Source of the DNA: Parasphingorhabdus flavimaris
GTDB taxonomy: Bacteria; Pseudomonadota; Alphaproteobacteria; Sphingomonadales; Sphingomonadaceae
NCBI RefSeq assembly: GCF_013371215.1
Contig: NZ_JABWMH010000001.1
Location: 434,001 to 498,000 of the forward strand
Direction: 5' to 3'
DNA: 64,000 bases
Within the stretch, counting starts at the first letter, position 1, and every line of letters starts with the position of its first letter. This document shows, piece by piece, positions 31,731-40,966 of this stretch. The position numbers and the translations under genes were made by a program. Below the pieces are notes generated by a model, which saw only the letters and a program-made list of their open reading frames with translations, was not told where the DNA came from and searched no databases.

Positions 31731-33287
31731 TCAATTTTTGACCGGTTTGCACTCGTAAACCAGTCGCTCGTTTGCCTGTCCAGGCAGTTCCGCTCTGATT
31801 GCCTTCACCATGTCCTCGATATCCGCCAGCGCCTTGTCATCGGTCGTGCAGGCCCTGTTGCCATATTTAGCACGGATCGCGCGCGCCTTGGTCATCGTGT
31901 CGAGCCCGACCAGATAACGTTCCTCGGTAAATTCGCTGCGATCCGGCTGGAAGCTGCTGATGGTGATCGTCTGCTCCTGATTGGGAACAAATATCCGCGA
32001 CCATTTTGCACCATCGCGACCATATTGCGTCCGGCCATTGACGCAGCCGCTATCGGCCCATTCGAGCGGCATTTCATTTTGCTGCGATACCGTGATCCGG
32101 CTGCGCTGCGGGTTGATTGTGCATTGATATTTGCCGGAAGTGGCGATGCTTGTTGGTTGCGGGAGGCTTTTGGGCTCATTTTCCTTCAAGCTTGCCGCGA
32201 CCCGATCGTCAATTTCGCTGAAATCGGGACGCGACAGAAAGGTGAATATGGCGGCGAGCAACAATATGCCCGCGCCACCCGCCGCGCCGATCGCCGGATT
32301 GCGCTTGCCCTGAACCATCAGGACGCCAGCGCCGCCAGCCGCGAGCAGTGACAGCACCAATATCAGCGCGGCGATCGCCATCCGGTTTTCGCGCGCGGCG
32401 ATAATGTCCTGGGATATCGTGGTCCGCAATTTTGCTTCCGCGCGTTCGCGCTTCTCGGCCTCGGCGTCCCTCGCGGCGTCGACCTGCGCGCGGGCGGCAA
32501 TTTCACGCTGTTGCTCTTCCAGACTGATTTCGGCCGCTGACCGGCAGGGTGTCGCGGTGGTCGCCACTTTGACGCCCGCCTTGCGCAGAAAGTTGAGGAT
32601 TTCGCGCGCCGAAACGGCAAAGCCGAATTCGGCATCATTGCCATTGCTAATCGATCCAAAGCTGTTTGCGCCCAGAACCCTGCCACAATTGTCGATCAGC
32701 GGCCCGCCGCTATTGCCGGAGGCAATCGGAGCGGTGTGGAGGATTGTGTCAAATTGCTTGGTGGTGCGCCCGCCGGACACCGTGCCGGTCGTCTTGACCG
32801 GCGACATCGGGTTGATCAGGTCGTCCAGATCAAGGCCCTGCGCCCGGTCGACCGAACCGGGATAGCCGATAGCGACCACATCCGCACCGTCGCCAACCGG
32901 ACCGCCAAACACGGTCATCGGCGGCAATCGTCCGCCGTCCAGTACCTGAATGAGGGCAAGATCATTGCCGGGCGAATAGGCGATTATTTTCCCGCCATAG
33001 CTGGTCCCGCCCTGCGACGGGATGATCCCGATGACGACCGAGCTTTCCTGCCGGGCAATCTCGACGACATGGGCATTGGTAACAATCTTGTCCGGAGCGA
33101 CCGCGAAGCCGCTGCCATGGCCGACAAAGGCCACCTTGTCGCCATCCTTGGCAGCGAGCACCACGCGGACAACCGAACGGCTGGCGGCGCTGATGTCTGC
33201 GGGATCGGCCTGGGCAGGGCCGGTGAGCAGAGTGGCGGTGAGGACCGAGAGCAGGAGCGCTAGTTTTTTGATCATGGATAGGCTCAT
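31731..33287 (-). CDS. Trypsin-like serine protease with central membrane segments and unassigned C-domain
   Basis: A 518-residue protein. A signal peptide ('LALLLSVLTATLLTGPAQA') is followed by an S1C/HtrA-like protease domain with His in 'VTNAHVVE', Asp in 'GNDLALIQV' and Ser in 'SGNSGGPLID', so the triad is complete. No PDZ domain follows. Instead come a charged coiled-coil (about 240-295, Glu/Arg/Ala-rich), two hydrophobic segments (about 302-355) and a ~160-residue C-terminal domain with four cysteines that I do not recognise. If the two segments form a hairpin, protease and C-domain both face the periplasm. It lies just downstream of priA on the same strand. Confidence 0.87.
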   Translation of the reverse strand: MSLSMIKKLALLLSVLTATLLTGPAQADPADISAASRSVVRVVLAAKDGDKVAFVGHGSGFAVAPDKIVTNAHVVEIARQESSVVIGIIPSQGGTSYGGKIIAYSPGNDLALIQVLDGGRLPPMTVFGGPVGDGADVVAIGYPGSVDRAQGLDLDDLINPMSPVKTTGTVSGGRTTKQFDTILHTAPIASGNSGGPLIDNCGRVLGANSFGSISNGNDAEFGFAVSAREILNFLRKAGVKVATTATPCRSAAEISLEEQQREIAARAQVDAARDAEAEKRERAEAKLRTTISQDIIAARENRMAIAALILVLSLLAAGGAGVLMVQGKRNPAIGAAGGAGILLLAAIFTFLSRPDFSEIDDRVAASLKENEPKSLPQPTSIATSGKYQCTINPQRSRITVSQQNEMPLEWADSGCVNGRTQYGRDGAKWSRIFVPNQEQTITISSFQPDRSEFTEERYLVGLDTMTKARAIRAKYGNRACTTDDKALADIEDMVKAIRAELPGQANERLVYECKPVKN

Positions 33288-33365
33288 GCTTCAAATGCGT
33301 GCAATATTCAAAGGACTTTTGAACTTCCCGTCGCCCCTCAATTCATAAGGCAGACTTTCCGGCAA

Positions 33366-35537
33366 TCAGACAAAACTATAGGGATCGATATCAACCCCGA
33401 CCCGGACGGCGCGCGGCCACTCCAGTTGTTCCAGCCATTCGCGCATGATCTGCTGCAGGTCGACCGAGCGCAGGGCATGGACCAGCAACCGGTGCCGGTG
33501 CCGCCCGCGCAGCATCGCCAGCGGGGCAGGGGCGGGGCCGAAGACCGAAAAACCATCAACCTTTGGCGCGGTCTGGCCAATCAGGCGCGCCGTTTCCATC
33601 GCTTCCTTGTTATCTTCGGACGAAACGATAATCGCGGCCCAGCGCGCGAACGGCGGGGCGAGAGCCTGACGGCGCGCCTCTATCTCGGCGGCGTAAAAGC
33701 CTTCGCGGTCATTCTTGATCAGCGCCTGGATCACCGGCGCATTCGGCATCCGGGTCTGGACGTAGACCCGGCCCGGTTTTTCTGCTCGCCCCGCGCGTCC
33801 GGCGACCTGGGCAATCTGCTGGAAGCTGCGTTCGGCGGCGCGCAGGTCGCCACCCTCGAGCCCGATATCCGCATCGACCACGCCGACCAAAGTCAGATTG
33901 GGGAAATGATAGCCTTTGGTCACCAGCTGGGTGCCAACGACGATATCAATCGCTCCGGCCTCCATCTGGTGGACGAAATCCGCGGCTTTCTGCGGCGACC
34001 AGATCGTGTCCGAGGTGACAATCGCCGTCCGTGCCTGCGGGAACAGCATTCTGACCTCGTCGCAAATCCGCTCCACCCCGGGTCCGCAGGCCACCAGACT
34101 GTCTTCGTCGCCGCATTCCGGGCATTTTTCCGGAATCGGCATGACATGGCCGCAATGATGGCAGGCGAGGCGGCGGGTCAGCCTGTGTTCGACCATCCAC
34201 GCGGTGCAATTGGGACAGTCGATCCGGTGGCCGCAGGTCCGGCACAGGGTCAGCGGCGCGAAGCCGCGGCGGTTGAGGAACAGCAATGACTGCTCGCCGC
34301 GCTCGAGATTTTCCTCCAGCGCGTTGACCAGCGTCGGCGCCAGCCAGCTCCCGCGCGGCGGCACATCCTCGGTCAGGTCGAGCGCCTCGATATCCGGCAT
34401 TGTCGCTCCGCCAAAACGCGCGGGCAGTTCGAGCAGCTGGTAATTTCCCTGCTCGACCTGATGCTGGCTCTCGATCGCCGGCGTGGCGGAGGCGAGAATG
34501 ACCGGTATTTTTTCGTGCAGTCCACGCATGATCGCGACATCGCGGGCGTGATAGCGGACCCCGTCTTCCTGCTTGAAGCTGGTCTCGTGCGCCTCGTCGA
34601 CGATGATCAGGCCCAGATTTGCGTAGGGCAGGAACAAGGCGGAGCGTGCGCCGACGATCACCTTGGCATTGCCGTCGGCGAGGGCGCGCCAGTTTTTCTT
34701 GCGCTCCGACTGTTTCATGCCGCTGTGCCATGCGAGCGGTTCGGCGCCAAAGCGCGCGTGGAACCGGTCGAGAAAAGGTTCGGTGAGGGCGATTTCGGGG
34801 AGCAGCACCAGCACCTGCTTGTCCTGGCGCAAGGCTTCCGCAACCGCTTCGAAATAGACTTCGGTTTTCCCCGATCCGGTGACGCCATCGAGCAGGAATG
34901 GCTTGAACTGTGCAGCGCGCACCGCGTCGATCAATATCTTGCTGACATTTTTCTGGTCGACGCTGAGATCGACGGTGTCGAAATCGGGTGACGGGTTGGC
35001 GGTTATCGCAAAGGGTGACACATCCTCCCGATCAAACACGCCAAGCTTTTCCAGTCCCCGGATAACCGCGATCGAAACACCGGCCTTGTTGGCGAGTTCG
35101 CTGATCGTGCCTTGCACGCCGATCAGCTTTTCCAGCGCCTGCTCCCGTTGCGGGGTCATCCTGTCCGGAACCGAACCGTTCAGCCGATATTCGCTGATCG
35201 GGCGATTGTCGGCAAAGGCCGCTCCGCTCGACAAGACCATCCGCAACACCGAAGCGGGAGAGGCGAAATAATAAGCCGCGGTCCACTCGATCAGCCGCCG
35301 CAGCGGCGCGCGCAACGGCGGAACGTCGCGTAGCTCCAGCAATGGGCGCAGTTTCTTCGGGTCAATTTCCTCGACCGGAAAACTGTCCGGCTCCCACACG
35401 ACCCCTGGCATTTTGCGCGGACCGAGCGGGGCCATCACGATCGAACCGGGCTCCACCTGCATGCCGTCCGGGACCCGGTAATCGAGCGGCCCGAGGGCGG
35501 CGTTAAGCAGGAGTACACGAACGCGATTCATATCCAT
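33366..35537 (-). CDS. priA: Primosomal protein N' (replication restart helicase)
   Basis: A 723-residue 3'-5' DNA helicase that reloads the replisome at stalled forks. Walker A is 'GVTGSGKTEVYFEA', the DEAH box is 'IIVDEAHETSFKQ', and the zinc region 'CRTCGHRIDCPNC' followed by 'CHHCGHVMPIPEKCPECG' supplies eight cysteines. The N-terminal 'VRVLLLNAALGPLDYRVP' is the 3'-DNA-binding domain. The start is ATG 35537 or the ATG two codons later; neither has a strong ribosome-binding site. Divergent from the DUF4197 gene. Confidence 0.97.
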   Translation of the reverse strand: MDMNRVRVLLLNAALGPLDYRVPDGMQVEPGSIVMAPLGPRKMPGVVWEPDSFPVEEIDPKKLRPLLELRDVPPLRAPLRRLIEWTAAYYFASPASVLRMVLSSGAAFADNRPISEYRLNGSVPDRMTPQREQALEKLIGVQGTISELANKAGVSIAVIRGLEKLGVFDREDVSPFAITANPSPDFDTVDLSVDQKNVSKILIDAVRAAQFKPFLLDGVTGSGKTEVYFEAVAEALRQDKQVLVLLPEIALTEPFLDRFHARFGAEPLAWHSGMKQSERKKNWRALADGNAKVIVGARSALFLPYANLGLIIVDEAHETSFKQEDGVRYHARDVAIMRGLHEKIPVILASATPAIESQHQVEQGNYQLLELPARFGGATMPDIEALDLTEDVPPRGSWLAPTLVNALEENLERGEQSLLFLNRRGFAPLTLCRTCGHRIDCPNCTAWMVEHRLTRRLACHHCGHVMPIPEKCPECGDEDSLVACGPGVERICDEVRMLFPQARTAIVTSDTIWSPQKAADFVHQMEAGAIDIVVGTQLVTKGYHFPNLTLVGVVDADIGLEGGDLRAAERSFQQIAQVAGRAGRAEKPGRVYVQTRMPNAPVIQALIKNDREGFYAAEIEARRQALAPPFARWAAIIVSSEDNKEAMETARLIGQTAPKVDGFSVFGPAPAPLAMLRGRHRHRLLVHALRSVDLQQIMREWLEQLEWPRAVRVGVDIDPYSFV

Positions 35538-35596
35538 GCTATAGGCAGCGAAACATCATCCGTCATTCCTGCTTTGGCGAAATTTGGAGACATATC

Positions 35597-36277
35597 ATGA
35601 TCTATCATCGCAGATCGGTTCTGGGCATGGGCGTTGCGGCCGGATTGCTGGCACTTCCCGGCTGTTCGAGCCTGCCGGGCCTCAGTCTGACCGAGGCGGT
35701 CAAACGGCTGCTGACCCTGTCCTCGCAGAACGCCTTTGCCGAACTGCTCCAGCCGAACGGTTTTTTCGACAGCCAGATTGCCCGGATCACTGTGCCGGAT
35801 TCGCTGGGTGGATCGCGGGTGACCAGCGTCGCAACGGCCTTGCTGCGCTCCAAGCCGATTCAGGAACGGTTGCTGCGTCAGGTCAACCGCGCCGCGGAAG
35901 AGGGGGCAGAGCTTGCCGCCCCGATCGTGGCCGAGACCATCCGCAATATGAGTATCGCCGACGCTGTGGCGATCATCAACGGCGGACCGCGCGCCGCGAC
36001 CAGTCTGCTTCAGGGGCAACTCGGCAATACACTGGTTGACCGGATGTTGCCCGGCATCGGTAACGGACTGAGACTGTTCGACAACGAGATTATCAATCTG
36101 GTGCTGTCGCAAGCCACCAATGTCGATTTCTCCAGCATCAGCCGCGACGTGACCAACAAGGTCAGCGATGCCATCTATCGCTCGATCGGCGCGCAGGAAG
36201 CATCGATACGCGCCAATCCGAGAGCGACCAACGATCCTCTGCTGATAGCGGTACTGGGTGCGGGCAAGGCTTTCTGA
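35597..36277 (+). CDS. DUF4197 lipoprotein
   Basis: A 226-residue predicted lipoprotein. An Arg-containing signal region ('MIYHRRSVLGMGVAAGLLALPGC') ends in a lipobox with Cys23. The remainder is helix-rich with the DUF4197 pattern ('LTEAVKRLLTLSSQNAFAELLQPNGFFD', 'VDRMLPGIGNGLRLFDNEIINL'). GGAG precedes the ATG. Function is unknown. It faces away from priA with a 59-bp gap and is followed by a possible terminator and then the transaldolase gene. Confidence 0.85.
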   Translation: MIYHRRSVLGMGVAAGLLALPGCSSLPGLSLTEAVKRLLTLSSQNAFAELLQPNGFFDSQIARITVPDSLGGSRVTSVATALLRSKPIQERLLRQVNRAAEEGAELAAPIVAETIRNMSIADAVAIINGGPRAATSLLQGQLGNTLVDRMLPGIGNGLRLFDNEIINLVLSQATNVDFSSISRDVTNKVSDAIYRSIGAQEASIRANPRATNDPLLIAVLGAGKAF

Positions 36278-36343
36278 CTGTTGGGAATGCCGGTCCTGTC
36301 GTGATTTTGTCCCATATTCTTCCCCCAATCTATCCACAGCTTT

Positions 36344-36370
36344 CTGCCGCAAAAGGCGGGGCGGCAGTTT
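36344..36370 (+). terminator. Possible terminator after the DUF4197 gene
   Basis: CTGCCGC (36344-36350) pairs with GCGGCAG (36361-36367) and is followed by TTT. The stem is short but the T-run is in the right place. Confidence 0.4.
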
Positions 36371-36438
36371 CATGGCTCGGGGAAAGCGGATAGGCAAAAG
36401 GCAACAGACGCATTTTTCCTATTCCTGGAGCCAGACCG

Positions 36439-37092
36439 ATGAAATTCTTCGTAGACACAGCCGATACCGCGGAAATCGCCGACCTTGCCGCAACCGGCAT
36501 GGTCGACGGCGTCACCACCAACCCGTCGCTGATCAAGAAATCGGGGCGCGATATCATGGAAGTGACCAAGGAAATCTGCGGTCTGACCGACGGTCCGGTT
36601 TCCGCCGAAGTCATCGCGCTCGATCATGAAACGATGATGAAAGAAGCCGAAGTGCTGCGCAAGATCGCCGACAATGTCTGCATCAAGGTGCCATTGACGA
36701 TCGACGGACTGAAAACCTGCAAGGCGCTGACCGGCGAAGGCACGATGGTCAACGTTACGCTTTGTTTCTCCGCCAATCAGGCGCTGCTCGCTGCGAAAGC
36801 CGGTGCAAGCTTCATCTCGCCGTTCGTTGGCCGCCATGACGACAATGGTCTCGACGGCATGACGCTGATCGAAGACATCCGGCTGATCTACGACAATTAC
36901 GCATTCGACACGGAAATCCTCGTCGCCTCGATCCGCCATCCGATCCACGTACTCGAATCCGCCCGCATCGGCGCCGATGTCGGAACCATGCCGCCCAACG
37001 TCATCCGCAACCTGTTCAAACATGTGCTGACCGACAAGGGGCTTGAAGGCTTCCTCAAGGACTGGGAATCAACCGGCCAGAATATCGGCTGA
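36439..37092 (+). CDS. fsa: Transaldolase / fructose-6-phosphate aldolase (small type)
   Basis: A 217-residue class I aldolase of the TalC/FSA group, the short transaldolase form. The Schiff-base lysine is in 'NVCIKVPLT', and the start '[13 protein letters not shown]' and 'GVTTNPSLI' are diagnostic. '[16 protein letters not shown]' and 'ASIRHPIHV' complete the family signature. It acts in the cytoplasm in the non-oxidative pentose phosphate pathway or cleaves fructose 6-phosphate; the sequence does not decide between these. GGAG lies upstream of the ATG. Confidence 0.95.
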   Translation: MKFFVDTADTAEIADLAATGMVDGVTTNPSLIKKSGRDIMEVTKEICGLTDGPVSAEVIALDHETMMKEAEVLRKIADNVCIKVPLTIDGLKTCKALTGEGTMVNVTLCFSANQALLAAKAGASFISPFVGRHDDNGLDGMTLIEDIRLIYDNYAFDTEILVASIRHPIHVLESARIGADVGTMPPNVIRNLFKHVLTDKGLEGFLKDWESTGQNIG

Positions 37093-37110
37093 GCCGACAC
37101 TGCCTATCAT

Positions 37111-37189
37111 CGTCATCCTGAACTCGTTTCAGGACCCCTTGAGATCGCGCGCGAGTTTTGGAGGTCCTGAAATAAATTCAGGATGACGA
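37111..37189. repeat. Family-3 inverted repeat between convergent genes
   Basis: CGTCATCCTGAACTCGTTTC (37111) reappears inverted as GAAATAAATTCAGGATGACG ending at 37189, with 'AGGACC' and 'GGTCCT' on the inner sides. It fills most of the gap between the converging transaldolase and penicillin-binding-protein-activator genes, so it could end transcription from both sides. Confidence 0.8.
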
Positions 37190-37223
37190 AGCTTTTATCT
37201 AAAACCGATGACGACCCGCTCGA

Positions 37224-38417
37224 TCAAAAACCCTTGGGTGCGGGATCGATCACGGCAAAGCTGCCGCTGCGGATTTCCTGAACTTCCAGCGCGCGTTCCG
37301 AAACGCCGTCGGCCTTGAACCGGAACACGCCGTCCAGCCCGATGAACCCGCCCGGATCGGTGAGCTGGTTGATCGGGAAGGGCGATCCCACTTTCCAGTT
37401 GCGCGCAACCTTGACCGTCAGCAACACCGAGTCATAGCCGAGGCTCGACAGCCGGAACGGTGCCCTGCCATAGCGGGCGCGATATTTGTCGGCATATTGT
37501 TTGTACAGGCTATCGGAAACGCTGGCGAACCATGCGCCGCGAATAGATGGCGCACCGGCCAGATTGCTACTCGTGTTCCACAGATCAGTACCAAGAATCC
37601 GCGCGGTCGCGCTGGCATTCTTGCGGATATAGGGCGCGGCCTTTATCGCCATGTCACCATTGTCGGCGAGCAGCACCGCTTCGAAATCACCATTGTCGGC
37701 GAGTTTCTTGGTCGCTGCCTCGATCGATTTGGAATCGCGATTGAACGTCTGGATCGACACGACCGTTCCACCGACATCCTTGACCCGGCGGAGCAGGGTT
37801 GATGAAGCGCGCTGTCCGTAGACGCCGTTGGGCACCAGGGCGGCAAAGCGGTTCACGCCCTTGGACTTTGCGTAATCCACAACGCGGGTAATCGACTGTG
37901 CCGGAATGTGCCCCAGAATATAGACATTGTTGCCAGCGGCACCGGTGTCGTTGGAGAAGCTCAGGATCGGCACGCCTGCGGGCCGGGCAATATTGGCCGT
38001 CGCCACGACATTGTCGCTGAGCAGGGGGCCAATGATCAGCTTGTTGCCGTCACGGATCGCGCTTTGGGCTGCTGCGGTCACGCCTTTGGCGGTGTCATAG
38101 CTGGTCATGCGGATATTGGCCGCCTGGGTATCGAGCAGCGCCATGGTTGTCGCGTTCGCCAGCGACTGGCCGACACCGGCATTTTTGCCGGACAGTGGCA
38201 CCAGCAGGGCGATGCGGTGATGCTTCTGGTCATCGGGCAGGCCGGAGGTTACCGGCGGCGGGGTCGGGGTCGCGACCGGTGGCGGTTCTGCACCGCGTGG
38301 AACCACGGTTTCACAACCGGCGAGAAAGACAAATGCGGACACGCCCGCCCACTTCAAAAAGCGGCGCCTTCTCGTTTGATCTTGTCCTTGATACACCTTG
38401 TCTGCCATGACCGTCAT
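37224..38417 (-). CDS. Penicillin-binding protein activator-like lipoprotein (LpoA/ABC substrate-binding fold)
   Basis: A 397-residue lipoprotein. A basic leader 'QTRRRRFLKWAGVSAFVFLAGC' ends in a lipobox, followed by a Pro/Thr linker and a periplasmic Leu/Ile/Val-binding type fold ('KHHRIALLVPLSGKNAGVGQSLANATTMAL'). Proteins like this next to rsmI and yraN are annotated as LpoA-related activators of penicillin-binding proteins. ATG 38417 has AGGAG seven bases upstream; a second ATG lies at 38408. The ORF extends 63 codons further but into rsmI. Its start codon abuts that of rsmI. Confidence 0.87.
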   Translation of the reverse strand: MTVMADKVYQGQDQTRRRRFLKWAGVSAFVFLAGCETVVPRGAEPPPVATPTPPPVTSGLPDDQKHHRIALLVPLSGKNAGVGQSLANATTMALLDTQAANIRMTSYDTAKGVTAAAQSAIRDGNKLIIGPLLSDNVVATANIARPAGVPILSFSNDTGAAGNNVYILGHIPAQSITRVVDYAKSKGVNRFAALVPNGVYGQRASSTLLRRVKDVGGTVVSIQTFNRDSKSIEAATKKLADNGDFEAVLLADNGDMAIKAAPYIRKNASATARILGTDLWNTSSNLAGAPSIRGAWFASVSDSLYKQYADKYRARYGRAPFRLSSLGYDSVLLTVKVARNWKVGSPFPINQLTDPGGFIGLDGVFRFKADGVSERALEVQEIRSGSFAVIDPAPKGF

Positions 38418-39257
38418 ATGTCTGCTCCTGCCCAATCCGGTCTCTATATCGTTGCCACCCCGATCGGCAACCTCGGAGATTTGTCGCGCCGCGCCGAGGA
38501 AACTCTCGCTGCTGCTGATATCATCCTGGTCGAAGATACAAGAGTAACCGGCAAGCTGTTGAATCATATTGGAAAAAAGTCCAGAATGATGGTCTATAAT
38601 GACCATAAGTCGGCGTCCGATCGCGAGGCTATTTTGGACGCGGTCCGATGTAAAATTGTCGCACTGGTCAGCGACGCGGGGACGCCTTTGATCTCCGACC
38701 CCGGCTACAAGCTCGTTCGTGATGCGCAGGCCGCCGGCCTCTACGTCACGACAATACCCGGCCCGAGCGCTGCAATCGCCGCCCTGACCCTGTCGGGGCT
38801 TCCCAGCGATCGCTTTCTTTTCGAAGGCTTTCTGCCCAGCAAAACCAAGGCGCGGACCGAATCGCTGGCCGCGCTGAAGACGCTAAATGCCAGCCTGATC
38901 TTTTATGAAAATGGCTCCCGTCTCGGCGCTATGCTCGCCGACTCGCTGTCTGTGCTCGGGGATCGCAAGGCCGCTGTTGTACGCGAGATCACCAAAAGAT
39001 TCGAAGAGGCTGTAACCGGTTCGCTGAGCGAGCTTTCGCAGCGCTATGGCGCGGAAAAACCGAAAGGCGAGATCGTCGTGATCATCGGCCCGCCGGGCGC
39101 GCCGGAAGCGGCCAGCGATGAGGAGATAGAGGCCGCGCTGCGCGAAGCCATGGTCCGGCTGCCGGCTTCGAAAGCGGCCGGCGAGGTTGCCCGCATGTTC
39201 AATACCGATCGCAAGGCTTTGTATGAACTGACCAATCGCTGGAAATCGGAAAAATGA
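38418..39257 (+). CDS. rsmI: 16S rRNA (cytidine-1402-2'-O)-methyltransferase
   Basis: A 279-residue tetrapyrrole-methylase-fold enzyme that 2'-O-methylates C1402 of 16S rRNA using SAM. Diagnostic stretches are 'GLYIVATPIGNLGDLSRRA', 'LVEDTRVTGKLL', 'VALVSDAGTPLISDPG' and 'TIPGPSAAIAALTLSGLP'. The ATG at 38418 directly touches the divergent lipoprotein's start, leaving no room for a leader with a Shine-Dalgarno; I see none. The message may be leaderless, or its promoter lies inside the neighbouring gene. Confidence 0.96.
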   Translation: MSAPAQSGLYIVATPIGNLGDLSRRAEETLAAADIILVEDTRVTGKLLNHIGKKSRMMVYNDHKSASDREAILDAVRCKIVALVSDAGTPLISDPGYKLVRDAQAAGLYVTTIPGPSAAIAALTLSGLPSDRFLFEGFLPSKTKARTESLAALKTLNASLIFYENGSRLGAMLADSLSVLGDRKAAVVREITKRFEEAVTGSLSELSQRYGAEKPKGEIVVIIGPPGAPEAASDEEIEAALREAMVRLPASKAAGEVARMFNTDRKALYELTNRWKSEK

Positions 39258-39275
39258 ACGTGGGTGCCTCTCTCA

Positions 39276-39300
39276 CCGTTCGCCCTGAGCTTGTCGAAGG
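39276..39300. repeat. Family-1 repeat, single arm
   Basis: CCGTTCGCCCTGAGCTTGTC followed by GAAGG is a solo copy of one arm, in the rsmI-yraN gap. Confidence 0.7.
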
Positions 39301-39357
39301 ACATGGCCAAGCGCAACCGTTTGCAGCAACCAGCACAGCCCATCCGGCACCGCCCGA

Positions 39358-39711
39358 ATGAAACGCGAGGCTGCCGAGAAACGCGGCCGTCAGGCCGAAA
39401 AGACCGCGGCCCGCTTCCTGCGCCTGAAAGGCTGGCGGATATTGGACGAACGGGTGCGGACACCGCGCGGCGAGGTTGATCTGGTCGCCAAGCGCGGCGG
39501 GCTGGTTGCCTTTGTCGAGGTGAAAGCGCGCACCAGGCTGGAAGATCTGGAACAGGCGATCGATCTGAACCGGCTCCGGCGCGTCGCCGATGCGGTGGAA
39601 ATTCTCTATCCGCAATATTGCACCAGGGGCGAAGACGCGCGGATCGACGTGATCCTAGTCGCGCCGAGACGTCTGCCCGTACATCTTACGAATGTGTGGC
39701 ATGGATTCTAG
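39358..39711 (+). CDS. YraN family protein (UPF0102, endonuclease-like fold)
   Basis: A 117-residue protein of UPF0102. The restriction-endonuclease-like core is visible: 'GRQAEKTAARFLRLKGWRIL', 'PRGEVDLVAKRGG' and 'AFVEVKAR', which form an E-x-D-x-ExK metal site. The family is often next to rsmI, as here. Its role is not established. No strong ribosome-binding site is visible; translation may depend on upstream readthrough from rsmI 100 bp away. Confidence 0.9.
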   Translation: MKREAAEKRGRQAEKTAARFLRLKGWRILDERVRTPRGEVDLVAKRGGLVAFVEVKARTRLEDLEQAIDLNRLRRVADAVEILYPQYCTRGEDARIDVILVAPRRLPVHLTNVWHGF

Positions 39712-39726
39712 AATCCAAACAACAAA

Positions 39727-39957
39727 CCGTTCGTTCTGAGCTTGTCGAAGGACATCTGACGTCAAGCAGCTAGGTTCGACAGGCTCACCACTAACGGTCA
39801 ACCGATCGAACTTTCCCTTTACCACGGTAAACAAAAACGCCCTTCGACAAGCTCAGGACGAACGGTTAGAAACGCATCTCTCCCGTTCGTCTCGAGCGAA
39901 GTCGAGAGACGACTGCCGCAATGCCAATGTGTCTCGACTAGGCTCGACACGAACGGT
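39727..39957. repeat. Cluster of family-1 repeat arms before gshB
   Basis: At least five arms in 230 bp: CCGTTCGTTCTGAGCTTGTC (39727), TTCGACAGGCTCACC (39774), CCTTCGACAAGCTCAGGAC (39842), CCGTTCGTCTCGAGCGAAGT (39893) and CTCGACTAGGCTCGACACG (to about 39950). They alternate in orientation. The cluster fills the 277-bp yraN-gshB gap, which otherwise holds no gene. Confidence 0.8.
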
Positions 39958-39988
39958 AAGCGGGTTCGAAAATATCTGAGGAATGCAA

Positions 39989-40945
39989 ATGACCCTGAAA
40001 ATCGCCGTACAAATGGACCCGATGGAGACCGTCAATATCGCTGGCGACAGCAGCTTCGCCCTGATGCTCTCCGCCCAGAAACGCGGTCATCAGATTTTCC
40101 ATTATGACGTGAAGGGCCTGACCCTGCAGTCCAATGGCCGCCTGACCACGCCGGCCCATCCGGTGACGGTGCAGCCGGTAAAGGGCGACTATTTCCGCTT
40201 TGGCGACCCCGTCAATCTCGATCTCGGCAGCGATGTCGATGTCGTGCTGATGCGCCAGGACCCGCCGTTTCACGTTGGCTATATCACCGCGACCCATTTG
40301 CTCGAACGGATCGAGGGCGAGACGCTGGTGGTCAACAATCCCGTCTCCGTCCGCAACGCGCCGGAGAAAGTCTATGTGCTCGATTACGCCCAGTTCATGC
40401 CGCCAACCCTGATCACCCGCGATCTCGACGAAGTGCGCGCGTTCCAGGCCGAACATGGCGGGGTGGTGGTCAAGCCGCTGCACGGCAATGGCGGCAAGGC
40501 GATCTTCCTGGTGCCCGAAGACGGCAGCAATCTCAGCGCCCTGTTCGAGGTGTTCAACCAGACCTGGCCGGAACCGCACATGGTCCAGCCCTTTCTCCCC
40601 GAGGTGCATCAGGGCGACAAGCGCATCGTGCTGGTCGACGGCGAAGTCGCCGGCGCGATCAATCGCAAGCCCGGCGAAGGCGAATTCCGCAGCAATCTGG
40701 CGCAGGGCGGCTATGCCGAAGCGGCCGATCTGACCGAGCGCGAGAAGGAAATTTGCGCGGCGATGGGCCCCGACCTCAAACGGCTCGGCCTGATCTTCGT
40801 CGGCATCGATGTGATCGGCGGCAAATGGCTGACCGAGATCAACGTGACCTCTCCCACCGGCATTGTCGCGATCGACAAGTTCAACGGCACCGATACGCCG
40901 GGGATGATCTGGGACGCGATCGAGCGGCGGCTTGCCGGGCAATAA
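39989..40945 (+). CDS. gshB: Glutathione synthase
   Basis: A 318-residue ATP-grasp ligase joining gamma-glutamylcysteine and glycine. 'VAVQMDPMETVNIAGDSSFALM' at the start, 'VLMRQDPPFHVGYITATHLLE', 'VVVKPLHGNGGKAIFLV' and 'EINVTSPTGIVAID' are diagnostic GshB segments. TGAGGA lies six bases before ATG 39989; an ATG two codons upstream overlaps that site and is less likely. It stands after a repeat cluster and before the DedA gene. Confidence 0.96.
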   Translation: MTLKIAVQMDPMETVNIAGDSSFALMLSAQKRGHQIFHYDVKGLTLQSNGRLTTPAHPVTVQPVKGDYFRFGDPVNLDLGSDVDVVLMRQDPPFHVGYITATHLLERIEGETLVVNNPVSVRNAPEKVYVLDYAQFMPPTLITRDLDEVRAFQAEHGGVVVKPLHGNGGKAIFLVPEDGSNLSALFEVFNQTWPEPHMVQPFLPEVHQGDKRIVLVDGEVAGAINRKPGEGEFRSNLAQGGYAEAADLTEREKEICAAMGPDLKRLGLIFVGIDVIGGKWLTEINVTSPTGIVAIDKFNGTDTPGMIWDAIERRLAGQ

Positions 40946-40966
40946 CAGAGCCGTAGGCCCCGTGCG

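Noticed and set aside
39727-39957. CRISPR-like array
   Set aside because: The arms alternate in orientation, spacing is irregular and there are no cas genes; it is a cluster of dispersed repeats.
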